From Clostridiales bacterium (GTDB lineage: Bacteria > Bacillota > Clostridia > Oscillospirales > Oscillospiraceae), in the NCBI GenBank assembly GCA_021200895.1, contig JAJQFX010000193.1:1-23871 (forward strand): 23,871 nucleotides of DNA, written 5' to 3'. Shown in pieces: positions 1-6,487 of this stretch. The translations under genes were made by a program, and so were the position numbers. Position 1 is the stretch's first letter. Every line of letters begins with the position of its first letter. The notes under the pieces were generated by a model, which did not search any database, was not told the DNA's origin, and saw only the letters and a list, made by a program, of their open reading frames with translations.

Positions 1-308
1 AAGGGCAACAAAATTGCCGCCCGTCCCGCCAACGGCAGGGACGTGGGCGGCAATCGTCCCCAGCCGCCATGGGCGGCAGTCTCACCAGTGTGAAGTTACA
101 TCGTCTGTTGCCTGCGCTGCCACGGAACGGCAGAGACAAGGCGCTAGCCGGTAGTGGGACAGGGGGAGGGTTCTTAGGGAGGGGCGAGGCCCCGAAGCCC
201 CTCCCTAAGCCGCCCTCTTTTGTTACTTTTCTCGGCGGAGCGAGAAAAGTAAGCCCCCGCTTCCCTGGCAAGGGTAGGGAGCGTAGCGGAAATGCCGCTT
301 GACGGCGA
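1..308 (+). repeat. Dispersed structured repeat, copy A
   Basis: Non-coding. Recurs at 21331–21766 in the same orientation. Four inverted repeats are visible: H1 at 13–54 (outer arms ATTGCCGCCC/GGGCGGCAAT), H2 at 63–77 (GCCGCC/GGCGGC), H3 at 173–209 (13-bp perfect stem) and H4 at 223–252 (12-bp perfect stem, loop GCGGAG). Blocks shared exactly with copy B include 95–106, the 13-nt spacer between H3 and H4 (210–222), and a 20-mer at 288–307. Short open frames across it look like chance reading of GC-rich hairpins. The left edge may lie outside the window. It could be a structured RNA, a MITE-like element or a REP-type repeat; I do not recognise the family. Confidence 0.85.
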
Positions 309-530
309 AGGCCGGACAAATCCTTTCCAGCGAACCATATCCAAGGAGAACCAACTCTCGAAGTCAGGCGACCACCTGTTTCCTTCACCCTTCCTTATCT
401 AAGGAATCACCCCTCCGCCTCCTTCGGAGGCATCTCCCCTTTCAGGGGCGGCATGAAGTTGTGGGGAATGCCACGTCAGCGGCCACAGGCGGCCAAAGGC
501 CGCCCCTACAGAAGTCAGGGGCATCCCTCA
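309..530. repeat. Hairpin-rich non-coding stretch with MITE-like module
   Basis: No gene is supported here. Three short hairpins are clear: GCCTCC-TTC-GGAGGC (417–431), CCCCT-TTC-AGGGG (436–448) and GGCGGCC-AAA-GGCCGCC (488–504). The first two form a unit, ACCCCTC–hairpin–CTCCCCTTTCAGGG, that also occurs in copy B at 21683–21726 with a different stem sequence (CTGGCC/GGCCAG). That pattern fits a small repetitive hairpin element common in gut Clostridia (recognition from general knowledge, not a search). Confidence 0.55.
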
Positions 531-617
531 GGTATCCAGCGCGTAATAGTACAGCGCCTCCCTGTCGGTGTCCAGCACCAGCACGGAGAAAGGGGGAGCC
601 TTTGCATTTTGTCCAGC
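528..617 (-). pseudogene. Possible relic of a protein C-terminus
   Basis: On the minus strand a 29-codon frame ends at a TGA (528–530) and is closed upstream by a TAA (618–620). It has no start codon or ribosome-binding site. Its last residues, SVLVLDTDREALYYYALDT, look like real protein, and almost all codons from the fifth-last third of the frame end in G or C, as in the true genes here. No function is recognised. It may be the decayed 3' end of a gene lost during rearrangement of the repeat region, or chance. Confidence 0.3.
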
Positions 618-620
618 TTA

Positions 621-798
621 GCACTTTCCCCGGCGGAACACAATTAAGACGGGATGAAGAATTGTTTAAGATTTGGTTAAACGGCGGCCCGGCGGTCAAA
701 ACCGGTTCCTTCCCCGGTGCGAAAGAAATGGAAACCACCATAAGGAAAGTGAAAACGGGATAAAATCAAAAAACTGCAAACTTTTCCCAAGAAAACCC
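621..798. other. AT-richer intergenic DNA before S10 promoter
   Basis: No coding sequence is supported. Base composition shifts to A-rich runs around 760–798, immediately upstream of the −35 box, which could act as an UP element for the alpha-subunit C-terminal domain (inference). No terminator for an upstream gene is obvious. Confidence 0.4.
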
Positions 799-827
799 TT
801 GACAAGCGCTTCGGAACATGGTACAGT
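799..827 (+). promoter_or_regulatory. Main S10 operon promoter (sigma-A type)
   Basis: A perfect −35 TTGACA (799–804), a 17-nt spacer and −10 TACAGT (822–827), with an extended TGG just before the −10. Transcription should start near 834. It is the only near-consensus promoter seen between the upstream repeat and rpsJ, so it probably drives the whole cluster, at least as far as the long internal gaps. Confidence 0.8.
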
Positions 828-833
828 ATGCAA

Positions 834-1110
834 GGTGCCCTCTTACGGGGGTGCTATGCGATGACGCGGGAGATTGCGGTCAGCAGGCCGGTAACTTCCG
901 CTGAGTATGTCCGGACCGGATTCGGGCGGTTGATTCCGTGCGCTGTGCCAATGGCGAGTATATCGCCACGCATGGCGGCCAGCCGACAGATTCTGTCGGC
1001 TTTCTGTGTGCCGTGGAGTGATACACGCGGCGGAGTGTACAGAAATTCAGCCTACCCGCACCCGTCCAGCCATGTACGTCTAATGTACGAAATAAGGAGG
1101 AACACAAATC
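834..1110 (+). promoter_or_regulatory. Structured 5' leader of the S10 operon
   Basis: About 275 nt lie between the predicted transcription start and rpsJ. Hairpins: CCCTC-TTAC-GGGGG (838–851), TGGCGA-GTATA-TCGCCA (952–968) and a 9-bp AGCCGACAG-ATT-CTGTCGGCT (981–1001) followed by only three T, so at best a weak attenuator. Ribosomal-protein operons commonly have autoregulatory leaders. The regulator here is unknown, and I do not recognise the fold as a named family. Confidence 0.5.
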
Positions 1111-1419
1111 ATGGCAAACGAATCTATCCGCATCCGCCTGAAGGCCTATGACCATCAGCTGATCGACGCCAGCGCAGAGAAGATCGTCGAGACCGCCAAG
1201 CGCACCGGCACCTCCGTCTCCGGCCCCATCCCGCTGCCCACCAAGAAGGAAGTCGTCACCATCCTGCGGGCTACCCACAAGTATAAGGACTCCCGTGAGC
1301 AGTTCGAGCGCCGCACCCACAAGCGCCTCATCGACATCCAGAACCCCACCCCCAAGACGGTGGAGTCCCTGATGAATCTCCAGCTCCCCGCCGGTGTGGA
1401 CATCTCCATCAAGCTGTAA
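1111..1419 (+). CDS. rpsJ: 30S ribosomal protein S10
   Basis: 102 aa, the normal S10 length. The N-terminus IRIRLKAYDHQLID and the central PIPLPTKKEVVTILR are S10 hallmarks. S10 sits in the 30S head, binds 16S rRNA and in NusB complexes takes part in antitermination. The ATG at 1111 is preceded by AAGGAGG with normal spacing, and this start gives the standard N-terminus. First gene of the operon. Unusually, 180 nt separate it from rplC. Call is certain from sequence and context. Confidence 0.98.
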   Translation: MANESIRIRLKAYDHQLIDASAEKIVETAKRTGTSVSGPIPLPTKKEVVTILRATHKYKDSREQFERRTHKRLIDIQNPTPKTVESLMNLQLPAGVDISIKL

Positions 1420-1599
1420 GCAGAGCGGACGCAAACTTTTGTCCCTGAAACTGAGGGGACGCAATTCACTTCGTTGTACCCGTTTCCCGGCGACTTGCGA
1501 GTCGGGAGGGTCATGTTGAGAGAGCAATGAACCGTTGTGAGTCCAATGCATGACGGTGTCAACTACCTCAACCAATAACCTTTAAGGAGGAAAACAAAA
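1420..1599 (+). promoter_or_regulatory. Long rpsJ–rplC spacer with competing inverted repeats
   Basis: A 180-nt gap inside a cluster whose gaps are usually under 25 nt. GTCC (1441–1444) can pair either with GGAC (1427–1430) or, as GTCCC, with GGGAC (1456–1460). A CGACT-TGCG-AGTCG hairpin lies at 1491–1504. GTCATG (1510–1515) complements CATGAC (1549–1554), while the overlapping GTTGAG (1515–1520) complements CTCAAC (1567–1572). The last two pairings are not nested, so they are alternative or pseudoknotted. An 11-codon ATG frame (1550–1585) ends in the rplC Shine-Dalgarno but has no ribosome-binding site. Function is not known. Confidence 0.4.
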
Positions 1600-2328
1600 A
1601 TGGCCAATGAAAAGGCAATCATCGGCACAAAGGTCGGCATGACGCAGACCTTTGACGAAGACGGCAAGGTCGTTCCTGTTACGGTCATCAAGGCAGGCCC
1701 CTGCACCGTCGTCCAGAAGAAGACAGCCGAGAAGGATGGCTACGAAGCCATTCAGCTGGGCTATCAGCCTACCACCGAGAAGCACCTGACCAAGGCTCAG
1801 AAGGGCCACCTGGCCAAGGCCACTGACGAGAACCTGAAGGTCCTCAAGGAAGTCCAGTTCAGCGAGTATGACAAGCTGGAAGTGGGCGACATCCTGAAGG
1901 CCGACGTGTTCGCCGCCGGTGAGCACGTGGACGCCACTGCCATCAGCAAGGGCAAGGGCTACGCAGGCGTGGTCAAGCGTTACGGCGCACAGCGCACCCC
2001 CATGACCCACGGCGGCGGCCCTGTCCACCGTCACGCAGGCTCCATGGGCTCCACCTCTACCCCGTCCCGTATCCGCAAGGGTAAGATCGGCGCGGGCCAG
2101 ATGGGCGCGGAGCAGGTCACCATTCAGAACCTGACCGTGGTGCAGGTCGACCCTGACATCGACCTGATCGCAGTCCGGGGCGCGGTGCCCGGCCCCAAGG
2201 GCGGCATCGTCGTGTTGAAGAGCACTGCCAAGGTCCTGGTGGAGAAGCAGGCCGGTGCGGCTATCAGCCTGAACCCGCAGAAGGCTTCCGGCCGGAACCC
2301 GCAGAAGGCTTCCGCAAGGAACCACTAA
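1600..2328 (+). CDS. rplC: 50S ribosomal protein L3 with repeat-bearing tail
   Basis: 242 aa. The start (AIIGTKVGMTQTF) and the core loop around GGGPVHRHAGSMG identify L3, an early-assembly 23S rRNA-binding protein whose long loop reaches the peptidyl transferase centre. SD AAGGAGG sits upstream of ATG 1600. Typical bacterial L3 is about 205–215 aa; this one continues past the usual GGIV(V/T)LKS end with roughly 30 extra residues. The tail contains NPQKAS twice, encoded by a 20-nt exact duplication with a 24-nt period (2271–2290 and 2295–2314). The tail is basic and probably disordered. Confidence 0.97.
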   Translation: MANEKAIIGTKVGMTQTFDEDGKVVPVTVIKAGPCTVVQKKTAEKDGYEAIQLGYQPTTEKHLTKAQKGHLAKATDENLKVLKEVQFSEYDKLEVGDILKADVFAAGEHVDATAISKGKGYAGVVKRYGAQRTPMTHGGGPVHRHAGSMGSTSTPSRIRKGKIGAGQMGAEQVTIQNLTVVQVDPDIDLIAVRGAVPGPKGGIVVLKSTAKVLVEKQAGAAISLNPQKASGRNPQKASARNH

Positions 2329-2350
2329 TTGAAGGGAAGGAGAGATTACA

Positions 2351-2971
2351 ATGGCTAAGGCTAATGTATATGATATTACCGGCGTTCAGACCGGCGATAT
2401 CCAGCTGTCTGACGCTGTGTTCGGCATCGAACCCAACGAGGCCGCTGTCCATGCCGTGGTCAAGAACCACCTGGCAAACTGCCGGCAGGGTACGCAGTCC
2501 GCTCTGACCCGCGCTGAGGTTTCCGGCGGCGGCAAGAAGCCCTGGAGACAGAAGGGCACCGGCCGCGCCCGTCAGGGCAGCACCCGCAGCCCCCAGTGGA
2601 CCCACGGCGGTGTCGTGTTCGCCCCCAAGCCCCGCAGCTACAGCTATACCCTGAACAAGAAGCTCAAGCGCCTGGCGCTGAAGAGCGTCCTGTCCGACAA
2701 GGCCGCGAAGAACGCCGTCTATGTGGTGGACGGCCTGGATCTGGACGAGGTCAAGACCAAGAGGATGGTTCAGCTGCTCACCGCCATCGACGCGGGCAAG
2801 AGCGTGGTCGTCACTGACGGCGTGAAGCAGAACGTGGTGCTGTCCGCCCGGAACATCCCCGGCGTGGTCACTACCCCCGCAACCATCCTGAGCGTGTATG
2901 ACATCGTCAACGCCAAGAGCCTGGTGGTCGATAAGGCCGCCCTGGCTACCATCGAGGAGGTATTTCAGTAA
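2351..2971 (+). CDS. rplD: 50S ribosomal protein L4
   Basis: 206 aa, family-typical. The GGGKKPWRQKGTGRARQG segment (residues about 57–74) is the tip loop that lines the exit tunnel of the 50S subunit. In E. coli L4 also represses the S10 operon by attenuation; whether that holds here is unknown. The ATG at 2351 follows a GAAGGAGAG Shine-Dalgarno. The stop TAA overlaps the rplW start by one base (TAATG), which implies translational coupling. Confidence 0.98.
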   Translation: MAKANVYDITGVQTGDIQLSDAVFGIEPNEAAVHAVVKNHLANCRQGTQSALTRAEVSGGGKKPWRQKGTGRARQGSTRSPQWTHGGVVFAPKPRSYSYTLNKKLKRLALKSVLSDKAAKNAVYVVDGLDLDEVKTKRMVQLLTAIDAGKSVVVTDGVKQNVVLSARNIPGVVTTPATILSVYDIVNAKSLVVDKAALATIEEVFQ

Positions 2972-3264
2972 TGACTGCTTATGATATTATTCGGAAGCCC
3001 GTCGTTACCGAGGCTTCCATGATGGCTACCAGCGACCGGCAGTACACCTTCGTGGTGGACAAGCGGGCCAACAAGACCGAAATCGCCTCCGCCATCGAGA
3101 AGATTTTCGATGTGAAGGTGGAGAAGGTCAACACCATGAACTATGATGGTAAGAAGAAGCGCATGGGCAACGGTCCTATGGGCAAGCGCCCCGCCTACAA
3201 GAAGGCTGTCGTCAAGCTGACTGAGGACTCCAAGACCATCGAGCTCTTCGACGAAATGGTTTAA
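2971..3264 (+). CDS. rplW: 50S ribosomal protein L23
   Basis: 97 aa, normal for L23. It opens with YDIIRKPVVTEASM, the conserved L23 N-terminus, and has the basic loop KKKRMG before the C-terminal strand. L23 lies at the tunnel exit and docks trigger factor and SRP. No separate SD spacing is available because the ATG overlaps the rplD stop; an AGGAGG at 2955–2960 inside rplD serves as the ribosome-binding site. Confidence 0.98.
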   Translation: MTAYDIIRKPVVTEASMMATSDRQYTFVVDKRANKTEIASAIEKIFDVKVEKVNTMNYDGKKKRMGNGPMGKRPAYKKAVVKLTEDSKTIELFDEMV

Positions 3265-3279
3265 AGGAGGTAACGCATC

Positions 3280-4113
3280 ATGCCTGTAAAGACTTATAAG
3301 CCGACTACCCCGGCACGCCGCGGTATGACCGTGTCCGGCTTCGATGGGATCGACAAGAAGGCCAAGCCTGAGCGCAGCCTCACCCAAAAGCTGAACAAGC
3401 ACTCCGGCCGCAACAGCTACGGCCGCATCACCGTCCGCCACAAGGGCGGCGGCAACAAGAAGATTTACCGCATCATCGACTTTAAGCGGGACAAGGAAGG
3501 TCAGGCCGAGGTGCTGCGCCTGGAGTATGACCCCAACCGCACCGCTTATATCGCCCTGATTCAGTATGAGGACGGCACCAAGAGCTATATCCTGGCCCAG
3601 TCCGGCCTGAAGAAGGGTGACAAGGTGGAGTCCGGCCCCAACGCCGACATCCTCCCCGGCAACTGCCTGCCCCTGGCCAACATCCCTGTCGGCACCGTCA
3701 TCTCCTGCATCGAGATGCACACCAACCACGGCGCACAGCTGGTGCGCGCCGCCGGTGAGGCTGCTCAGCTGATGGGCAAGGAGGGCAAGTACGTTCAGGT
3801 CCGCCTCCCCTCCGGCGAGTACCGCCTGATTAAGGCCGACTGCCGCGCCGTCATCGGCGGCATCGGCAACGAGGATCATGGCAACATCCACATCGGCAAG
3901 GCCGGCCGGAAGCGCCACATGGGCGTCCGTCCCACCGTCCGCGGCTCTGTCATGAACCCCAACGACCACCCCCACGGCGGCGGCGAAGGCCGCGCCCCTG
4001 TTGGCCGTCCCGGCCCTGTCACCCCCTGGGGCAAGCCCGCTATGGGTTACAAGACCCGGAACAAGAAGAACCGTACCGAGAAGTTTATCGTCCGCCATCG
4101 CGGCGCGAAGTAA
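3280..4113 (+). CDS. rplB: 50S ribosomal protein L2
   Basis: 277 aa, standard length. Begins PVKTYKPTTPARRGMTVS and contains the C-terminal MNPNDHPHGGGEGRAP signature (residues about 225–240), whose histidine region lies near the peptidyl transferase centre. One of the most conserved 50S proteins, needed for subunit joining. AAGGAGG precedes ATG 3280. Nothing unusual seen. Confidence 0.99.
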   Translation: MPVKTYKPTTPARRGMTVSGFDGIDKKAKPERSLTQKLNKHSGRNSYGRITVRHKGGGNKKIYRIIDFKRDKEGQAEVLRLEYDPNRTAYIALIQYEDGTKSYILAQSGLKKGDKVESGPNADILPGNCLPLANIPVGTVISCIEMHTNHGAQLVRAAGEAAQLMGKEGKYVQVRLPSGEYRLIKADCRAVIGGIGNEDHGNIHIGKAGRKRHMGVRPTVRGSVMNPNDHPHGGGEGRAPVGRPGPVTPWGKPAMGYKTRNKKNRTEKFIVRHRGAK

Positions 4114-4125
4114 GGAGGCATTAGC

Positions 4126-4395
4126 ATGAGCAGATCGATCAAAAAAGGCCCCTTCTGCGCCCCTGAGCTGCTGAAGCGGGTCGATGAACTGAACGCGACG
4201 GGAGAGAAAAAGGTGCTCAAGACCTGGAGCCGCAGCTCCACCATCTATCCCTCCTTCGTCTCCCACACCATCAACGTGTACAACGGCAAGAAGTTCATCC
4301 CTGTCTATGTGACCGAGGATATGGTGGGTCACAAGCTGGGCGAGTTCGCGCCTACCCGCACATTCAAGGGCCACAGCGGTGGCAAGACCAAGTAA
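4126..4395 (+). CDS. rpsS: 30S ribosomal protein S19
   Basis: 89 aa, slightly shorter than the usual 92–93 because the C-terminal tail ends soon after FAPTRTFKGHSG. The N-terminal SRSIKKGPF and central STIYPSFVSHTINVYNGKKF are diagnostic. S19 pairs with S13 in the 30S head and contacts the A-site tRNA region. SD AAGGAGG, 12 nt after rplB. Confidence 0.98.
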   Translation: MSRSIKKGPFCAPELLKRVDELNATGEKKVLKTWSRSSTIYPSFVSHTINVYNGKKFIPVYVTEDMVGHKLGEFAPTRTFKGHSGGKTK

Positions 4396-4409
4396 GGAGG
4401 ACATGAAAC

Positions 4410-4748
4410 ATGAGTGAAGCTAAAGCGAGCTTGTCCTTCGCCCGCATCTCCCCCCGGAAGGTGAACGTGGTCTGTGAGCTGATCCGTGGCAAGGACGTGG
4501 AGATGGCCACCGCCATCCTGAACAATACTCCCAAAGCAGCCTCTGAACTGCTGGTCAAGCTGGTGCAGAGCGCGGCGGCCAACGCCGAGAACAACCACGG
4601 GATGGACCCCGATAACCTGGTTGTCAAGGCGGCCTACGCCGACGCCGGTATGACCATGAAGCGTATGCGCCCCCGGGCCAAGGGCCGCGGCTGCCGCATC
4701 GACAAGAGAACTTCCCACATCACCGTCGTGGTGGCGGAGAAGGAATAA
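4410..4748 (+). CDS. rplV: 50S ribosomal protein L22
   Basis: 112 aa. FARISPRKVNVVCELIRGK at the start and the C-terminal RMRPRAKGRGCRIDKRTSHI beta-hairpin are the L22 signatures; the hairpin lines the exit tunnel and is a site of macrolide resistance in other bacteria. ATG 4410 has AAGGAGG at good spacing. An ATG seven bases upstream is out of frame. No insertion in the hairpin is seen. Confidence 0.98.
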   Translation: MSEAKASLSFARISPRKVNVVCELIRGKDVEMATAILNNTPKAASELLVKLVQSAAANAENNHGMDPDNLVVKAAYADAGMTMKRMRPRAKGRGCRIDKRTSHITVVVAEKE

Positions 4749-4760
4749 GGAGGCAAGAAA

Positions 4761-5570
4761 ATGGGACAGAAAGTAAATCCCCACGGCTTCCGTGTGGGCG
4801 TGATTAAGGACTGGGATTCCCGTTGGTACGCCAGCGATGAGAAGGTCGGCGACCTGATCGTTGAAGACAACAAAATCCGCAAGTTTTTGAAGAAGACCCT
4901 GTACGCCACCGGTGTGCCCAAAATCGAAATCGAGCGGGACAACGCGAAGGTCACTGTCTATGTGCACTGCGCCCGCCCCGGCATGATTCTGGGCAAGGAC
5001 GCCACTGAAACCGAGAAGCTCCGCGCCCAGCTGGAGAAGATGACCGGCAAGACCGTGGCGCTGAACATCGTCGAGGTCAAGCGGGGCGAGGTGGACACCA
5101 ACGCCCAGCTGGTGGCCGAGAACATCGCTCAGCAGATTGAGAAGCGTACCTCCTTCCGTCGGGCCATGAAGAACGCCATTGGCCGCGCCATGAAGTCCGG
5201 CGCCAAGGGCATCAAGGTCAGCATCGGCGGCCGTCTGAACGGCGCTGAAATCGCCCGCACCGAGCATTACCATGAGGGCACCATTCCCCTGCAGACCCTG
5301 CGGGCCGACATTGACTACGGCTTCGCTGAGGCCGCCACCACCTATGGCCGCATCGGCATCAAGGTGTGGGTGTACAAGGGCGAGGCGCTCCAGCAGACCC
5401 TGCGCACCACCCCCCGGACGCTGGATTTGAGCAAGCCCTACCATGAGCGCAGCGACCGTCCCCGCCGCCGCAATGACCGCCGGAACGACCGCAATGACCG
5501 CAACCCGAATGGCCGCAGCCAGAGCGCTGGCCGCAGCCGTCAACCCCGTAAGGAAGGAGGAGATCAGTAA
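4761..5570 (+). CDS. rpsC: 30S ribosomal protein S3, extended tail and odd KH loop
   Basis: 269 aa against the usual 210–235. It starts GQKVNPHGFRVGV, has the KH type-2 domain (residues about 38–107) and the C-terminal S3 domain ending near VWVYKGE (residue 208). S3 binds mRNA at the entry channel and helps unwind it. Two oddities: the KH loop reads GKDA (residues 78–81) where GxxG is expected, and residues about 230–269 form an Arg/Asn/Asp-rich tail with repeated RNDR. SD AAGGAGG. The stop overlaps the rplP start (TAATG). Confidence 0.97.
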   Translation: MGQKVNPHGFRVGVIKDWDSRWYASDEKVGDLIVEDNKIRKFLKKTLYATGVPKIEIERDNAKVTVYVHCARPGMILGKDATETEKLRAQLEKMTGKTVALNIVEVKRGEVDTNAQLVAENIAQQIEKRTSFRRAMKNAIGRAMKSGAKGIKVSIGGRLNGAEIARTEHYHEGTIPLQTLRADIDYGFAEAATTYGRIGIKVWVYKGEALQQTLRTTPRTLDLSKPYHERSDRPRRRNDRRNDRNDRNPNGRSQSAGRSRQPRKEGGDQ

Positions 5571-5998
5571 TGCTGATGCCGAAAAGGGTCAAGTACCGCA
5601 AGCAGATGCGCGGGCGCATGACCGGCAAAGCCAGCCGCGGCAACACGGTCAGCTATGGCGAGTACGGCCTGCAGGCTCTGGAGCCGGCATGGATCACCTC
5701 CCGCCAAATCGAAGCGGCCCGTGTCACCATGAGCCGCAGCACCAAGCGTGGCGGCAAAATCTGGATTAAGATTTTCCCTGACAAGCCTGTGACGAAGCAG
5801 CCTGCCGAGACCCGTATGGGTAAAGGTAAGGGCTCCCCTGAGTTCTGGGTGGCCGTGGTGAAGCCCGGCCGCGTGATGTTTGAAATCTCCGGCGTCTCCG
5901 AGGAGGCCGCCCGTGAGGCTCTGCGCCTGGCTGCGTATAAGCTGCCCATCAAGACCAAAATCATCAAGAAAGAAGCGGCAGAGGAGGCTGAAGCGTAA
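5570..5998 (+). CDS. rplP: 50S ribosomal protein L16
   Basis: 142 aa, family-typical. MLMPKRVKYRKQMRGRM is the canonical start, so ATG 5570 is preferred over the in-frame ATG at 5576. The GKGKGSPEFWVAVVKPGRV motif marks the 5S rRNA/A-site region contacts. GGAGGAG in the end of rpsC is the ribosome-binding site. One-base overlaps on both sides (TAATG with rpsC and rpmC) indicate coupled translation of S3, L16 and L29. Confidence 0.98.
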   Translation: MLMPKRVKYRKQMRGRMTGKASRGNTVSYGEYGLQALEPAWITSRQIEAARVTMSRSTKRGGKIWIKIFPDKPVTKQPAETRMGKGKGSPEFWVAVVKPGRVMFEISGVSEEAAREALRLAAYKLPIKTKIIKKEAAEEAEA

Positions 5999-6204
5999 TG
6001 AAGGCTGTTGACGTGCGCGGTATGACCCCCGCTGAGCTGGAGACCAAGCTGATGGAGCTGAAGAAAGAGCTGTTTGAATTGCGCTTCCAGAATGCTACCA
6101 ACCAGCTGAACAATCCCGGCCGTATCGCCGATGTCAAGAAGGACATCGCCCGGGTCAAGACAATCATCCGTGAGAAGCAGATTGCTGCTTCCACCGAGCG
6201 GTAA
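5998..6204 (+). CDS. rpmC: 50S ribosomal protein L29
   Basis: 68 aa, two predicted helices. MTPAELETKLMELKKELFELRFQ is the classic L29 first helix and the second carries IARVKTIIREKQ. L29 lies beside L23 at the tunnel exit. The start overlaps the rplP stop; GGAGG inside rplP (5981–5986 region) serves as SD. Confidence 0.97.
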   Translation: MKAVDVRGMTPAELETKLMELKKELFELRFQNATNQLNNPGRIADVKKDIARVKTIIREKQIAASTER

Positions 6205-6217
6205 GGAGGGATCAACT

Positions 6218-6475
6218 ATGGCAAGAACTTCTTCCCGCAAAACCAGAGTCGGCCTGGTTGTTTCCGATAAGATGGATAAGACGATTGTGGTGGCCATCGC
6301 CGACCGCGTGGCCCATCCCCTGTACAAGAAAATCGTCAAGAGAACCTATAAGCTGAAGGCCCACGACGAGCTGAACCAGGCCCATGTGGGCGACCGCGTC
6401 AGCGTGATGGAGACCCGCCCCCTGTCCAAGGATAAGCGCTGGAGACTGGTTGAAATCATCGAGAAGGCGAAGTAA
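6218..6475 (+). CDS. rpsQ: 30S ribosomal protein S17
   Basis: 85 aa. ATG 6218 is chosen because AAGGAGGG lies just upstream and the product begins MARTSSRKTRVGLVVSDKMD, as expected. An upstream in-frame ATG at 6131 lies inside rpmC and would add unrelated residues. Conserved DKTIVVAI and ETRPLSKDKRWRLVEI identify S17, an OB-fold primary 16S rRNA binder. Normal in size and position. Confidence 0.97.
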   Translation: MARTSSRKTRVGLVVSDKMDKTIVVAIADRVAHPLYKKIVKRTYKLKAHDELNQAHVGDRVSVMETRPLSKDKRWRLVEIIEKAK

Positions 6476-6487
6476 GGAGGTACCGGT

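Noticed and set aside
69..763. Short + strand frames in the left non-coding region
   Set aside because: They run through hairpin repeats, their counterpart in copy B is not kept in frame, and no ribosome-binding sites precede them.
981..1003. Intrinsic terminator in the S10 leader
   Set aside because: The 9-bp stem is followed by only three T, too weak for efficient termination; kept only as leader structure.
1550..1585. 11-codon leader peptide before rplC
   Set aside because: No Shine-Dalgarno and no run of a single amino acid that would suggest attenuation; probably chance.
2965..5543. Long minus-strand frames opposite rplW–rpsC (479 and 404 codons)
   Set aside because: Shadows of L23, L2, S19, L22 and S3 genes, with no domain features and composition typical of antisense GC-rich sequence.
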